In this document: piece after piece, positions 32,838-43,089 of the stretch
How the letters are laid out: each line of letters opens with the position of its first letter
Position numbering within the stretch: the stretch's first letter is position 1
Origin: an uncultured Aeromonadaceae bacterium
Lineage (GTDB): Bacteria > Pseudomonadota > Gammaproteobacteria > Enterobacterales > Aeromonadaceae
Assembly: GCA_945957385.1 (NCBI GenBank)
Contig: CAMFKP010000018.1
Span: forward strand, 1 to 58,952
Reading direction: 5' to 3'
DNA: 58,952 bases
Position numbers and translations under genes: made by a program
The notes under the pieces: generated by a model
What the model saw: the letters and a program-made list of their open reading frames with translations, nothing else
What the model was told of the DNA's origin: nothing
The model's database searches: none

Positions 32838-34637
32838 ATGAAGCATATTCGAAACTTTTCCATTATTGCCCACATCGACCATGGCAAGTCGACCCTGTCG
32901 GACCGTCTGATCCAGATCTGTGGTGGTCTGTCGGATCGCGAGATGCAGGAGCAGGTACTGGACTCGATGGAGCTGGAGCGTGAGCGCGGCATTACCATCA
33001 AGGCCCAGAGTGTGACCCTGAACTACCAGGCCAAAGACGGCGAGACATATCAGCTGAACTTCATTGATACCCCGGGCCACGTCGACTTCTCGTATGAAGT
33101 TTCCCGTTCCCTGGCGGCCTGTGAGGGGGCTCTGCTGGTGGTGGACGCGGGTCAGGGGGTTGAGGCACAGACTCTGGCGAACTGTTATACCGCCATCGAG
33201 ATGAACCTTGAGGTGGTCCCGGTCTTGAACAAGATCGACTTGCCACAGGCCGAACCAGAGCGGGTTGCCGAAGAGATCGAGGATATCGTCGGCATCGATG
33301 CGATGGATGCCGTGCGCTGCTCGGCCAAGACCGGGCTGGGTGTCGACGAGGTTCTGGAGACCATCGTCAAGCAAATCCCCGGGCCGGAAGGCGATCCGGA
33401 GGCGCCGTTACAAGCCTTGATCATCGACTCCTGGTTTGATGACTACCTTGGTGTGGTGTCACTGGTGCGTATCAAGAATGGCAGCCTGAAGAAGGGCGAC
33501 AAGATCAAAGTCATGAGTACGGGGCAGGTATGGGGTGTCGATCGCCTCGGTATCTCGACTCCGAAGCGCAAAGACACTGACCAGCTGGGATGTGGCGAAG
33601 TCGGCTGGGTCGTCTGCGGGATCAAGGATATCCATGGTGCCCCGGTGGGCGATACTCTGACGCTGGCCAAGTACGGCGCCGAGAAGCCGTTGCCTGGCTT
33701 CAAGAAGGTCAAGCCGCAGGTGTACGCAGGTCTGTTCCCCATCTCTTCCGATGATTACGAAGCGTTCCGTGACGCGCTGGATAAACTGTCTCTGAACGAT
33801 GCCTCGTTGTTCTTCGAACCGGAAAACTCCACGGCGCTGGGCTTCGGTTTCCGCTGTGGCTTCCTGGGCATGCTGCACATGGAGATCATCCAGGAGCGCC
33901 TGGAGCGCGAATACGATCTGGATCTGATCACCACGGCACCGACTGTAGTCTACGAGATCCTGATGACGGATGGGACGACGATTCACATCGACAGTCCAGC
34001 TGCGCTGCCCGCTGTCACCAGTATCGATGAAATCCGCGAACCGATCGCCGAATGCCATATCCTGGTGCCTTCTGAATATCTGGGCAACGTCATTACGCTG
34101 TGTATCGAAAAACGTGGTGTGCAGACCAATATGGTTTACCACGGCAATCAGGTCGCGCTGACGTATGAGATCCCGATGGCTGAAGTGGTGCTCGACTTCT
34201 TCGACCGCCTGAAGTCCACCAGTCGCGGCTATGCGTCGCTGGATTACGGCTTCAAGCGTTTCGAAACCGCCGACATGGTGCGTCTGGATATTCTGATCAA
34301 CAACGAGCGCGTCGATGCGCTGGCGATCATCACCCACAAGGACAATGCCCAATTCCGTGGCCGCCAACTGGTAGAGAAGATGCGTGAGCTGATTCCGCGC
34401 CAGATGTTCGATATTGCGATCCAGGCGGCCATTGGCAACCACGTCATCGCGCGCAGCACCGTCAAGGCGATGCGCAAGGACGTGCTGGCCAAGTGTTATG
34501 GTGGCGACGTATCGCGGAAGAAAAAGCTGCTGAACAAGCAGAAGGAAGGCAAGAAGCGCATGAAGTCGCTCGGTCGTGTCGATGTACCGCAGGAAGCCTT
34601 CCTCGCTATCCTGCATGTCGGAAAGGACAATAACTGA
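32838..34637 (+). CDS. lepA: Elongation factor 4 (LepA)
   Basis: A 599-residue translational GTPase, the same length as E. coli LepA. G1 is [10 protein letters not shown]3 DTPGHVD, G4 NKIDLP; the C-terminal LepA-specific domain ends [38 protein letters not shown]. It back-translocates or remodels stalled ribosomes and aids initiation. The start at 32838 ([18 protein letters not shown]) matches the family; ATG 32796 does not. The last base of its TGA is the first base of lepB. Confidence 0.97.
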   Translation: MKHIRNFSIIAHIDHGKSTLSDRLIQICGGLSDREMQEQVLDSMELERERGITIKAQSVTLNYQAKDGETYQLNFIDTPGHVDFSYEVSRSLAACEGALLVVDAGQGVEAQTLANCYTAIEMNLEVVPVLNKIDLPQAEPERVAEEIEDIVGIDAMDAVRCSAKTGLGVDEVLETIVKQIPGPEGDPEAPLQALIIDSWFDDYLGVVSLVRIKNGSLKKGDKIKVMSTGQVWGVDRLGISTPKRKDTDQLGCGEVGWVVCGIKDIHGAPVGDTLTLAKYGAEKPLPGFKKVKPQVYAGLFPISSDDYEAFRDALDKLSLNDASLFFEPENSTALGFGFRCGFLGMLHMEIIQERLEREYDLDLITTAPTVVYEILMTDGTTIHIDSPAALPAVTSIDEIREPIAECHILVPSEYLGNVITLCIEKRGVQTNMVYHGNQVALTYEIPMAEVVLDFFDRLKSTSRGYASLDYGFKRFETADMVRLDILINNERVDALAIITHKDNAQFRGRQLVEKMRELIPRQMFDIAIQAAIGNHVIARSTVKAMRKDVLAKCYGGDVSRKKKLLNKQKEGKKRMKSLGRVDVPQEAFLAILHVGKDNN

Positions 34638-35551
34638 TGGCCAATACGTTTACCCTGTTGCTGATTGGTGCCACGGCGCTGACCGGACTGATCTGGTTGC
34701 TCGATAGCCTGCTGCTGGTGCGATTCCGGCGTCAACGCGTGCTCAAGGGCGAGGCCTCGGCAGGTAAGGCCTTTGATGCCGAGACGATCAACAAGCTGAT
34801 GGCTGAGCCGGGTTGGGTTGAGCAGTGTAAGGGCATTTTCCCGGTGATTGCGGCCGTATTGGTGCTGCGCTCCTTCCTGTTTGAGCCCTTCCAGATCCCG
34901 TCGGAGTCCATGATGCCGACGCTGCTCAAGGGAGATTTCATCCTGGTGCAGAAGTTTGCTTACGGGATCAAAGAGCCGCTGAACAATCGTACGCTGATCC
35001 CAACCGGTCACCCCAAGCGTGGTGATGTGGTGGTGTTCAAGTATCCAGAGGAGCCGACGATTGATTACATCAAGCGCATCGTCGGCTTGCCGGGCGATCG
35101 CATCATCTATCGCAACAAGGAACTGTTTATCCAACCTGCCTGTGAACCGGGACAGAAGCCTTGCCCGGAGCTGAAGAAGGTGGAGCAGACGTTTCTCAGC
35201 CAGTATCAGAGCGAGCCTTATCCGATGGAGCGCTTTGCCGAACAACTGGGGCCGGTCAACCATAACATCCTGAAAATCCCTGTCGTGATGGATCAGGTGC
35301 AGAATTACTACCACCAGAGTGGCAACCTGCAGGATGAGTGGGTGGTGCCAGAAGGGCATTATTTCGCCATGGGCGATAACCGCGACAACAGCAAGGACAG
35401 CCGCTACTGGGGCTTTGTGCCGGAGCGTAATCTGGTTGGCAAGGCGGTATTCATCTGGATTAGCTTCGAGTTCGACCGTCCGGCCGATTCAGCGTTGCCT
35501 GGCTGGGTGCCGAGTGGTATTCGCTTCAATCGCATAGGTGGCATCCAGTGA
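34637..35551 (+). CDS. lepB: Signal peptidase I
   Basis: A 304-residue inner-membrane leader peptidase. Two N-terminal helices (residues 4-24 and about 69-89) are followed by the catalytic Ser in [16 protein letters not shown] and the general base Lys in [30 protein letters not shown] is box E. It cleaves Sec and Tat signal peptides. It begins 1 nt inside lepA and overlaps rnc by 4 nt. Confidence 0.97.
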   Translation: MANTFTLLLIGATALTGLIWLLDSLLLVRFRRQRVLKGEASAGKAFDAETINKLMAEPGWVEQCKGIFPVIAAVLVLRSFLFEPFQIPSESMMPTLLKGDFILVQKFAYGIKEPLNNRTLIPTGHPKRGDVVVFKYPEEPTIDYIKRIVGLPGDRIIYRNKELFIQPACEPGQKPCPELKKVEQTFLSQYQSEPYPMERFAEQLGPVNHNILKIPVVMDQVQNYYHQSGNLQDEWVVPEGHYFAMGDNRDNSKDSRYWGFVPERNLVGKAVFIWISFEFDRPADSALPGWVPSGIRFNRIGGIQ

Positions 35552-36219
35552 ACGACAAATTGAACCGGCTGGCGAGCCTGCTCGGCCATCAGTTTGCCGA
35601 TGCCGATCTGCTGAAGCGGGCGATTACCCATCGCAGTGCGGGATCTCGCCACAATGAACGCCTCGAGTTTCTCGGCGACTCCATCCTCAGCCTGGTGATT
35701 GCCGAGACGCTGTATCAGCGTTTTCCGGATGTCAGCGAAGGTGACATGAGCCGAATGCGCGCCACCCTGGTCCGCGAGAAGACGCTGGCCGAGCTGGCAC
35801 GTGAATTCGATCTCGGTGAATACCTGATCCTCGGTCCGGGCGAACTCAAGAGCGGCGGTTTCCGCCGCGAGTCGATCCTCGCCGATACCGTCGAGGCGAT
35901 CATCGGTGCCATCTATCTGGACGCCGGTATGGATGCCATCCGCCAGCTGCTGCTGAACTGGTATGCCCAGCGCCTGGAGGAGATCCGTCCCGGTGCCGAA
36001 CAAAAGGATCCGAAGACCCGCCTGCAGGAGTTCCTGCAGGGACGTCGTCGGCCACTGCCCAGCTATGTGGTAGTCAAGGTCAAGGGAGAGGCCCACAATC
36101 AGGAGTTCACGGTGCAGTGCGAGATCGAGGGGGTGACTCCGAGTGTCGTCGGCGTGGGCTCCAGTCGCCGCAAGGCCGAACAGGCTGCGGCCGAGAAAGC
36201 TCTGGAGCAACTCAAATGA
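35548..36219 (+). CDS. rnc: Ribonuclease III
   Basis: A 223-residue double-strand-specific endonuclease. The signature [13 protein letters not shown] at residues about 36-48 carries the catalytic acids; the C-terminal dsRNA-binding domain covers about 155-223 ([13 protein letters not shown] ... [17 protein letters not shown]). It processes rRNA precursors and many mRNAs. GTG start overlapping the lepB stop (GTGA); overlaps era by 4 nt. Confidence 0.97.
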   Translation: MNDKLNRLASLLGHQFADADLLKRAITHRSAGSRHNERLEFLGDSILSLVIAETLYQRFPDVSEGDMSRMRATLVREKTLAELAREFDLGEYLILGPGELKSGGFRRESILADTVEAIIGAIYLDAGMDAIRQLLLNWYAQRLEEIRPGAEQKDPKTRLQEFLQGRRRPLPSYVVVKVKGEAHNQEFTVQCEIEGVTPSVVGVGSSRRKAEQAAAEKALEQLK

Positions 36220-37118
36220 CTGAACAGACAACCTATTGTGGTTTTGTCGCCATCGTTGGCCGACCGAATGTCGGCAAGTCGACGCTGCTGAACCAAATCC
36301 TTGGCCAGAAGGTCAGCATCACGTCGCGCAAACCGCAAACGACGCGTCACCGTATCCTGGGCATCGATACCCAGGAGGCGTATCAGACGATTTATGTCGA
36401 TACCCCAGGGCTGCACCAGGAAGAGAAGCGGGCGATCAACCGTCTGATGAACCGTGCGGCGACCAGTTCGCTGGGTGATGTCGAAATGGTGGTGTTCGTG
36501 GTCGACGGCACCCGCTGGACCGATGATGACGAGCACGTGCTGAGCAAGCTGCGTCATGTCAAATGCCCTGTGGTGCTGGCGATCAACAAGATTGACCTGA
36601 TCGACGACAAGGAGCTGCTGCTGCCGCACATCCAGATGTTGGCGCAGAAGATGAACTTTGCCGCCGTGCTGCCGCTGTCGGCGGAAAAGGGCACCAATGT
36701 CGACAAGATCCGCGATATGGCGCGCGAGCTGTTGCCGGAAGGGGAGCACTACTTCCCGGATGACTACATCACCGACCGCTCATCACGCTTCATGGCTTCG
36801 GAGATCATCCGTGAAAAGCTGATGCGTTTCATGGGTGAGGAGTTGCCGTATTCGGTAACGGTCGAGATCGAGCGCTTCAAAGTCGAGCAGGATGGCCTTT
36901 TCCATATCAATGCGTTGATCCTCGTCGAGCGTGATGGCCAGAAGAAGATGGTCATCGGCAACAAGGGGGAGAAGCTCAAGACCATCGGCACTGAAGCCCG
37001 TATCGACATGGAGCGCCTGTTCGGCACCCGGGTTTTCCTCGAACTGTGGGTCAAGGTCAAGGCCGGTTGGGCTGACGACGAACGCGCGCTACGCAGCCTC
37101 GGCTACGGCGACGACTAA
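36216..37118 (+). CDS. era: GTPase Era
   Basis: A 300-residue GTPase required for 16S rRNA maturation and 30S assembly. G1 [10 protein letters not shown]3 DTPGL, G4 NKIDL; the C-terminal KH domain includes [21 protein letters not shown]. The start at 36216 is set by the ATGA overlap with rnc and by similarity; the open frame continues upstream inside rnc but is not used. Confidence 0.97.
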   Translation: MTEQTTYCGFVAIVGRPNVGKSTLLNQILGQKVSITSRKPQTTRHRILGIDTQEAYQTIYVDTPGLHQEEKRAINRLMNRAATSSLGDVEMVVFVVDGTRWTDDDEHVLSKLRHVKCPVVLAINKIDLIDDKELLLPHIQMLAQKMNFAAVLPLSAEKGTNVDKIRDMARELLPEGEHYFPDDYITDRSSRFMASEIIREKLMRFMGEELPYSVTVEIERFKVEQDGLFHINALILVERDGQKKMVIGNKGEKLKTIGTEARIDMERLFGTRVFLELWVKVKAGWADDERALRSLGYGDD

Positions 37119-37119
37119 T

Positions 37120-37842
37120 ATGTCGGGGGAGGGGCTGCAAGCGGCCTACGTGTTGCACTGTCGCCCCTATCGAGAGAGCAGTCAGCTCGTCGAGCTGTTC
37201 TGTGCCGAAGCCGGTCGCATCAGCGTGGTGGCGCGGGGATCGCGCCGCCACAGCTCCAGTCTCAAGGCGCTATTGCAGCCCTTCATGCCGCTACAGGTCA
37301 GTTGGCAGGGGCGCAGCGATCTCAAGACCCTGACCGGCGCCGAGTTGCGGCGTCCACCGCTGCGGCTGCGCGAAGAGGCACTCTACAGCGGCCTCTATCT
37401 GAACGAACTCCTCTACTATCTGCTGGATGGCCATACCGCCTATCCGGGCCTGTTTGCGACCTACGATCAGGTGCTGGGCCTGTTGGCCGAGCTGCCGGCG
37501 GCCGAGCCGGTGCTGCGCCAGTTTGAGCTGCAGTTGCTGGACGAGCTGGGCTACGGCGTTGAGTTCGAGCTGGAGGCCGATTCCGGCCAGCCCATTGAGC
37601 CGGATGGCGTCTACCTGTATCGTGCCGAGTACGGTTTTGTCCGTTACGGTCTGGCAGGAAGCCGACCGGATCTGTTTCGCGGTGCCGATCTGCAGGCGAT
37701 GGCCCGGCGCCGCTTCGATGACCTGATACAGTTGCAGGCGGCCAAGCGCTTTTGCCGACTGGCCCTGCATCCCCATCTGGGAAACCGGCCCCTGAAGAGC
37801 CGGGAACTGTTCCAACAACTTGCAGCGAGGAAAAAGCAGTGA
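37120..37842 (+). CDS. recO: DNA repair protein RecO
   Basis: A 240-residue protein of the RecFOR pathway, which loads RecA on SSB-coated single-stranded DNA. The N-terminal OB fold ([19 protein letters not shown] ... [12 protein letters not shown]) and the C-terminal helical domain ([12 protein letters not shown] ... SRELFQQL) are complete. The ATG sits 1 nt after the era stop; the family length (E. coli 242) supports this start. Overlaps pdxJ by 4 nt. Confidence 0.95.
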   Translation: MSGEGLQAAYVLHCRPYRESSQLVELFCAEAGRISVVARGSRRHSSSLKALLQPFMPLQVSWQGRSDLKTLTGAELRRPPLRLREEALYSGLYLNELLYYLLDGHTAYPGLFATYDQVLGLLAELPAAEPVLRQFELQLLDELGYGVEFELEADSGQPIEPDGVYLYRAEYGFVRYGLAGSRPDLFRGADLQAMARRRFDDLIQLQAAKRFCRLALHPHLGNRPLKSRELFQQLAARKKQ

Positions 37843-38576
37843 GCGAGATTTTTCTGGGTGTGAACATTGACCATGTGGCGACCTTGCGTAACGCCCGTGG
37901 AACCAGTTATCCGGATCCGGTGCTGGCGGCCGGTTTGGCCGAGCAGGCCGGTGCCGATGGCATCACCATCCACCTGCGCGAGGATCGCCGCCATATCACC
38001 GATCGTGATGTCGAAATCCTGCGCCAGACGCTGCAGACACCGATGAATCTGGAGATGGCCGTGACCGAAGAGATGCTGACCATCGCCTGTCGCATCCGGC
38101 CACATTTCGTCTGTCTGGTGCCGGAAAAGCGTACCGAGGTCACCACCGAAGGGGGCCTGGATGTTGCCGGCCAACTGGCCAAGGTTCAGGATGCCGTGAC
38201 ACGTCTGGCGGCTGTCGGCACCCAGGTCTCACTGTTCATCGATGCCGATCTGGCTCAGATCGATGCGGCGGTAGCCGTTGGCGCACCGTATATCGAGATC
38301 CATACCGGCCGTTACGCCGATGCCGAAACGCCGACCATCCAGCACGAAGAGCTGCAGCGCATCCGTGATGCCGCTCGCTATGCCCATAGCAAGGGCTTGC
38401 GCGTCAATGCCGGTCACGGTCTGCACTATCACAACGTCAAGCCGATCGCCGCGATCCCGGAAATGGAAGAGCTGAACATCGGTCATGCCATCATCGGCCG
38501 CGCGGTTTTCGAAGGCCTGCCGGCAGCGGTGGCCGAGATGAAACGCCTGATGATCGAAGCCAGACAGAGCATATAA
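37839..38576 (+). CDS. pdxJ: Pyridoxine 5'-phosphate synthase
   Basis: A 245-residue TIM-barrel enzyme condensing 1-deoxyxylulose 5-phosphate with 3-amino-2-oxopropyl phosphate to pyridoxine phosphate. [16 protein letters not shown] at the N-terminus, HLREDRRHI and [11 protein letters not shown] are family marks. GTG start overlapping the recO stop (GTGA). Last gene of the lepA operon, followed by a strong terminator. Confidence 0.97.
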   Translation: MSEIFLGVNIDHVATLRNARGTSYPDPVLAAGLAEQAGADGITIHLREDRRHITDRDVEILRQTLQTPMNLEMAVTEEMLTIACRIRPHFVCLVPEKRTEVTTEGGLDVAGQLAKVQDAVTRLAAVGTQVSLFIDADLAQIDAAVAVGAPYIEIHTGRYADAETPTIQHEELQRIRDAARYAHSKGLRVNAGHGLHYHNVKPIAAIPEMEELNIGHAIIGRAVFEGLPAAVAEMKRLMIEARQSI

Positions 38577-38600
38577 ATATTGGCGCTAACCGATTTAAAT

Positions 38601-38628
38601 AAGGGCCCTGCGAGGGCCCTTGTTTTTT
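38601..38628 (+). terminator. Terminator of the lepA-pdxJ operon
   Basis: A 9-bp perfect stem AAGGGCCCT / AGGGCCCTT with loop GCG, then GTTTTTT. The 220 bp that follow (38629-38849) are AT-rich with no gene seen. Confidence 0.92.
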
Positions 38629-38849
38629 AAATATACTGATGGTCATTAATAATAATTGCGAGGAAAGGCCATTGGGTGGTTATTTAAATAATCAATGCAT
38701 TTATTTAAATAAAAATCCATTTATTTCATTAGGTTATATATTTTCTTTCGCTATGAAAATAACTTTTATTGTGCCTATTGCAGTCAATAAATAATAATGC
38801 ATGCTACGGGAGGATTTATTTTCCTCCCCCCTGCCATTGTTGCTGAATT

Positions 38850-41633
38850 TTAATGATTGCGCGGGTTTTCGTGACGCAACCGTTGCAGTAGATCCAGCAA
38901 TTCCAGCAATTCCGGCTCCAGATCGTCCGCCGGTATGCCGGCGCGCAGTGCTTGCTCCAGCTGGCGGCAGTGCGCCTGCAGGCTCGGCAGACCACAATAG
39001 GCGGCGCTGCCGGCCAGACGGTGGATGGCCTGCGCCAGCGACGCTGCGGACTGTGTGCTGGCATTCTCCAGCAGGGTTTCGATCTCCGGCAGGCTGTCGA
39101 GCAGCATCTGCAACATCTCCTGTGCCAGCTCCGGCTTGCCGGCAGCCTGGCGCAGGGCCAGCTCGGCATCGCGTAATGTGGCATCTGCGGCTGGTGCTGT
39201 GTCGGGCTCGGGAGTGGCCGTCGCGGCGGGCGGAGGTGGCAGACGTAGCTTGCGCGCCGCACCGTCGATGAGGGGTTGCGTGAATTCGCGCAGCAACCGG
39301 GTCAGCTGTTGTTCATCAATCGGCTTGGCCAGGTACTCATCCATGCCCTGTTCCATCAGGCGCTCACGTTCACCCGGGATGGCGTGTGCTGTCACGGCGA
39401 TGATCGGGGTGTGCTGGTTACACCCCTCCTGGCGGATGGCTTGGGTGGCGCTGATCCCGTCCAGGATCGGCATCTGGATATCCATGAAGATCAGATCGAA
39501 CTCCATGCGTTGTGCCAACTCAACCGCCTGGCGGCCGTTCTGGCAGGAGTGAACCTCCTGCACCAGATCATCCAGCATGGCGGTGATCAGTTTCAGATTG
39601 GCCGGGTTGTCATCCACTGCCAGCACGTTCAGCGGCAAGCGCGGCGGACGCGGGGCCGGTTGTGGCAGGATCGGGGTGTAGCTGTGGGAAGCCAGCAGGG
39701 CGGCCAACAGCTTGCTATGCGGCACCGGCTTGCTCAGGCAGTGGCTGGCACCGAGCGCCAGCAACTGCTGCTGCAGCTGTGGGTCATGGGAGTTCAGCAA
39801 AAACACCAAGCGATCATAATGGCCCTGGATCTGTTCCAGCTGTGCCGGCAGGGCGGCCAGATCCGGGTGGGCGGGGAGCCCCATCAGCAGCGTAGTGAAG
39901 TGGCGCTGGCCCAAGCTCTCGCTCTCTTCTACGCGCTCGATGGCAAACACCCGCATCTTCCACTCTTCCAGCTGGCTGGCGCACGCCGCCCGGGCCCAGG
40001 CGTCAGCTTCGACCAGCAACACCGGCTCATCGATCAGCACCTTCAATTGCGGGTGCTCTTCGGCCTGCTGACTGGCGGGGGTCATGCGCAGGGTCAGGAT
40101 AAACAGTGAACCTTGTTCCAGGTGGGACTCCACCTGAATGCTGCCGCCCATTTGTTGCACCAGTTTCTGGGTGATAACCAGCCCCAGACCGGTGCCACCG
40201 TAGCGTCGAGAGATCGAGCTGTCGCCCTGATTGAAGGGCTGGAACAGCTGATACTGTTGTTGCTGACTCATGCCGATGCCGGTGTCGCGGATACAGATCG
40301 CCAGTGGCACGCTGTTGTCGCTGCGCTGGCCATCCAGCCGAACATGCACATCTATGTTGCCCTGTTCGGTGAATTTGATCGCATTGCCGGCCAGGTTGGT
40401 CAGGATCTGTTGCAGGCGCAGCGGATCGCCGGTCAGCAGATCCGGCACCGCCGCATCGACGCGCAGCGACAGCTCCAGCCCCTTGTCGTGGGCGCTCGGC
40501 GCCAGCAGCGTCATGGTTTCGTTGATGACATCGCGCAGACTGAACGGGATCTGCTCCAGCGTCAGTTTGCCCGCCTCCAGTTTGGAGAAGTCGAGGATGT
40601 CATTGATGATATTCAGCAGGTTTTTGGCCGACTTTTCGATGGTGCCGAGATAATCGAGCTGGTTGCTGGCCAACGAGGTTTTCATCAGCTGTTTGGCAAA
40701 ACCGATGACACCGTTGAGCGGAGTGCGCAACTCATGAGACATATTGGCCAGGAATTCGGATTTCACCCGGGCGGCCTCTTGGGCGCGCTTCTTGGCCATG
40801 TCCAGCTCGACGTTCTGGATTTCGATCTGTTCCAGCGTCTCGCGCAGATCCGAGGTGGCCTGATCGATGTTCATCTGCATTTCGTTGTGATACTCGGCAA
40901 TCGCCTTGGCCATGGCGTTGATGCCGTTCTTCAGCATATCGAGTTCGCCCTGCATCTGGCCGCGGACCCGGGTATCGAGTCGTCCTTCACGGATCTGGTA
41001 AACCGCGCGCACCATGCGGTTGATCGGATCGATGACCACGCTGACCAGGTTCAGACCGAAGTAGAGGCTGAGCACCAGACCGGCGAGCACGATGAGAATG
41101 GCCACGGCGGTATCCCGATACTGGATGATCAGCGCATGGTCGGTATTCATCTGGATGGCAATGTAACCGACCACGGGTTGTGCTTGCCGCTCGAGCAGTG
41201 ACGATTCGGTCAGGCTGACCTCTTCAAGGATCGGTGTGCGCAATATGATGTCATCACCCTGATACTCGATATCGGTCAGTTCGGGCACCCGACTGCCATC
41301 GGGCAGCCGCAGCCGGTGCAGTTCACGGTGGAAGTTTGAGGTGACGAACAGCTGGTTGTGCAGATCAAAAACGGCAATGGACTTGATGAATGACGAGTTT
41401 TTGCGGTGAGTCAGCCCGAGCAGCCGTTTGAGCAATTCGCGGTTGTTCTGCTTCATGCCATATTCACTGGCGATAGCCAGCGGTTCGATGACGCTGATCC
41501 CCTGCTCGATGATGTACTCTTCCAGCTGCTGGTAGCGGTGGAAGGTAAAATACGCTGCCAGCAGACAGCCGATAATCAGGGTGGGGAGTACGGTGAATGC
41601 CAGTACCCGCCCGCGAAGGCCGTATTTGGTCAT
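38850..41633 (-). CDS. barA: Hybrid sensor histidine kinase BarA
   Basis: A 927-residue membrane kinase partnered with the response regulator UvrY/GacA in the Csr carbon-storage cascade. Domains in order: helix 1 (residues 10-31), periplasmic loop, helix 2 (176-200), HAMP, HisKA with His300 (NMSHELRTPLNG), HATPase (TGIG, GGTGLGL), a degenerate receiver (about 535-650, no phosphoacceptor Asp, SKP Lys kept), an intact receiver with Asp718 (FMDIQMP) and an HPt domain with His871. The start at 41633 matches E. coli BarA (918 residues). A duplicated start-codon region lies just upstream. Confidence 0.95.
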   Translation of the reverse strand: MTKYGLRGRVLAFTVLPTLIIGCLLAAYFTFHRYQQLEEYIIEQGISVIEPLAIASEYGMKQNNRELLKRLLGLTHRKNSSFIKSIAVFDLHNQLFVTSNFHRELHRLRLPDGSRVPELTDIEYQGDDIILRTPILEEVSLTESSLLERQAQPVVGYIAIQMNTDHALIIQYRDTAVAILIVLAGLVLSLYFGLNLVSVVIDPINRMVRAVYQIREGRLDTRVRGQMQGELDMLKNGINAMAKAIAEYHNEMQMNIDQATSDLRETLEQIEIQNVELDMAKKRAQEAARVKSEFLANMSHELRTPLNGVIGFAKQLMKTSLASNQLDYLGTIEKSAKNLLNIINDILDFSKLEAGKLTLEQIPFSLRDVINETMTLLAPSAHDKGLELSLRVDAAVPDLLTGDPLRLQQILTNLAGNAIKFTEQGNIDVHVRLDGQRSDNSVPLAICIRDTGIGMSQQQQYQLFQPFNQGDSSISRRYGGTGLGLVITQKLVQQMGGSIQVESHLEQGSLFILTLRMTPASQQAEEHPQLKVLIDEPVLLVEADAWARAACASQLEEWKMRVFAIERVEESESLGQRHFTTLLMGLPAHPDLAALPAQLEQIQGHYDRLVFLLNSHDPQLQQQLLALGASHCLSKPVPHSKLLAALLASHSYTPILPQPAPRPPRLPLNVLAVDDNPANLKLITAMLDDLVQEVHSCQNGRQAVELAQRMEFDLIFMDIQMPILDGISATQAIRQEGCNQHTPIIAVTAHAIPGERERLMEQGMDEYLAKPIDEQQLTRLLREFTQPLIDGAARKLRLPPPPAATATPEPDTAPAADATLRDAELALRQAAGKPELAQEMLQMLLDSLPEIETLLENASTQSAASLAQAIHRLAGSAAYCGLPSLQAHCRQLEQALRAGIPADDLEPELLELLDLLQRLRHENPRNH

Positions 41634-41650
41634 AGTCGGTATTTGGTCAT
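41630..41650 (-). other. Possible 6-codon leader overlapping the barA start
   Basis: The 13-nt string TATGACCAAATAC occurs twice 17 nt apart at the barA start. The upstream copy opens a tiny frame MTKYRL whose TGA overlaps the barA ATG (ATGA). Neither start has a strong ribosome site. It may be a translated leader or only a chance duplication. Confidence 0.35.
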
Positions 41651-41727
41651 AGCCGGGTTCTTGTGGGACAATGGCCCATCTGAAAGCGCAATCAATATGA
41701 CATAGCCACCCCGAGGCACCAAGCATT

Positions 41728-43053
41728 ATGGCCCAGTTTTTCAAGCCCCAACCCAAGACGCCAACCCGCATCACACTGGAGGTCCAGGTCGATTCACTCG
41801 ATCTGCATGGCGTCGGTGTCGGCCGCCATCAGGGCAAGGCCCTGTTCATTGATGGGGCCATGCCGGGCGAGCGCGTCAAGGTGCGTCTCGAGGATGACAA
41901 GAAGAAACAGCATGCCCAGGCGCAGCTGATTTCGGTGCTGACACCCAGCGCGCAGCGCCAGGAACCGTTTTGTCCTCACTATGCCGAATGTGGTGGTTGC
42001 AGCACCCAGCATCTGCCTGCCGAGATGCAATTGACGTGCAAGGTCAGCGGTGTCCAGCAGCTGTTTCGACGCCTGGCGGAGGCCGAGATCGGTGAACCAC
42101 AGGCCTGCATCACGGGCCCGGCCCAGGGGTATCGCCGAGTTTGTCGTCTGGCGATCAAATATGACAAGAAAGCCCGCCTGGCGCGCTTTGGTTTTCGCCG
42201 GCGCCAGAGCCATGAGCTGGTCGAGATTGCCGCCTGCCCAGTGTTGGAACCGGCGCTCTCGGCGTTGATTACGCCGCTGCGAGCATTGTGTAACCGTCTG
42301 AAATCGTTCCGCGATCTGGGGCATATCGAGCTGTGTGCCGCCGAGGGCAGCACAGTGCTGCTGTTGCGCCATAACGGCCATCCGCCGGAGGGCGATCTCG
42401 CCTTGTTGCGTGATTTTGCCCAGCAACATGCATTACAGGCCTATCTGCAAACCGACGGTGCACCGCAGCCGTTAACCAACGCTCAGGAGCCACCCTGTTA
42501 TGTGATTGACGGTCAACAGATCGATTTTCTGCCCGGTGACTTCTTGCAGGTCAATCGCACCATCAACGAGCAGATGGTGGCTACGGTGCTGGAATGGCTG
42601 GCACCGACTAGCGATGACAAGGTGCTGGATCTGTTCTGCGGTTTGGGTAATTTCACGCTGCCATTGGGACGCCGGGCTGGCGAAGTGGTGGGGATTGAAG
42701 GCGTGCTGGAGATGGTGCAGCGTGCGCGCAAAAACGCCGCAGCGAACGGTGTGGCGCGGGCGCGTTTTTTCCAGTGCAATCTGGATGAGCCATTTCATGA
42801 CATGCCGTGGGCGCGGGAGCCGTTTTCGCTGGTGCTGCTTGATCCGGCACGACCCGGTGCAGCCGCTGTGATGCCACACTTGATTCGACTGGCACCTAAG
42901 CGACTTGTGTATGTTTCTTGCAATCCGGTCACGGCAGCCCGGGATTGCAAACTGTTATTCTCGGCAGGTTATCAGCTAGTGCGTTGGTCGTTGTTTGATA
43001 TGTTCCCGCAGACCGGACATGTCGAGACCATTCTGTTGTTCCAGAGAGCCTAG
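41728..43053 (+). CDS. rlmD: 23S rRNA (uracil-1939-C5)-methyltransferase RlmD
   Basis: A 441-residue TRAM-domain methyltransferase (RumA). The N-terminal TRAM domain (residues 10-70) is followed by the Fe-S ligand cluster CPHYAECGGC, the SAM-binding motif LDLFCGLGNFTLPLG and the catalytic Cys in YVSCNPVT. Divergent from barA across 94 bp, and 36 nt upstream of relA in the same direction. Ribosome site weak. Confidence 0.96.
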   Translation: MAQFFKPQPKTPTRITLEVQVDSLDLHGVGVGRHQGKALFIDGAMPGERVKVRLEDDKKKQHAQAQLISVLTPSAQRQEPFCPHYAECGGCSTQHLPAEMQLTCKVSGVQQLFRRLAEAEIGEPQACITGPAQGYRRVCRLAIKYDKKARLARFGFRRRQSHELVEIAACPVLEPALSALITPLRALCNRLKSFRDLGHIELCAAEGSTVLLLRHNGHPPEGDLALLRDFAQQHALQAYLQTDGAPQPLTNAQEPPCYVIDGQQIDFLPGDFLQVNRTINEQMVATVLEWLAPTSDDKVLDLFCGLGNFTLPLGRRAGEVVGIEGVLEMVQRARKNAAANGVARARFFQCNLDEPFHDMPWAREPFSLVLLDPARPGAAAVMPHLIRLAPKRLVYVSCNPVTAARDCKLLFSAGYQLVRWSLFDMFPQTGHVETILLFQRA

Positions 43054-43089
43054 CGAGCACGACGTAGCACATAAAATAAGGGAAAAGCC

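Noticed and set aside
33459..34616. A 385-codon open frame antisense to lepA
   Set aside because: It mirrors the codon pattern of lepA, has no ribosome site and no recognisable domain; lepA itself is certain.
40113..41201. A 362-codon open frame antisense to barA
   Set aside because: Shadow of the kinase gene; His/Gln/Asp-rich composition and no domain.
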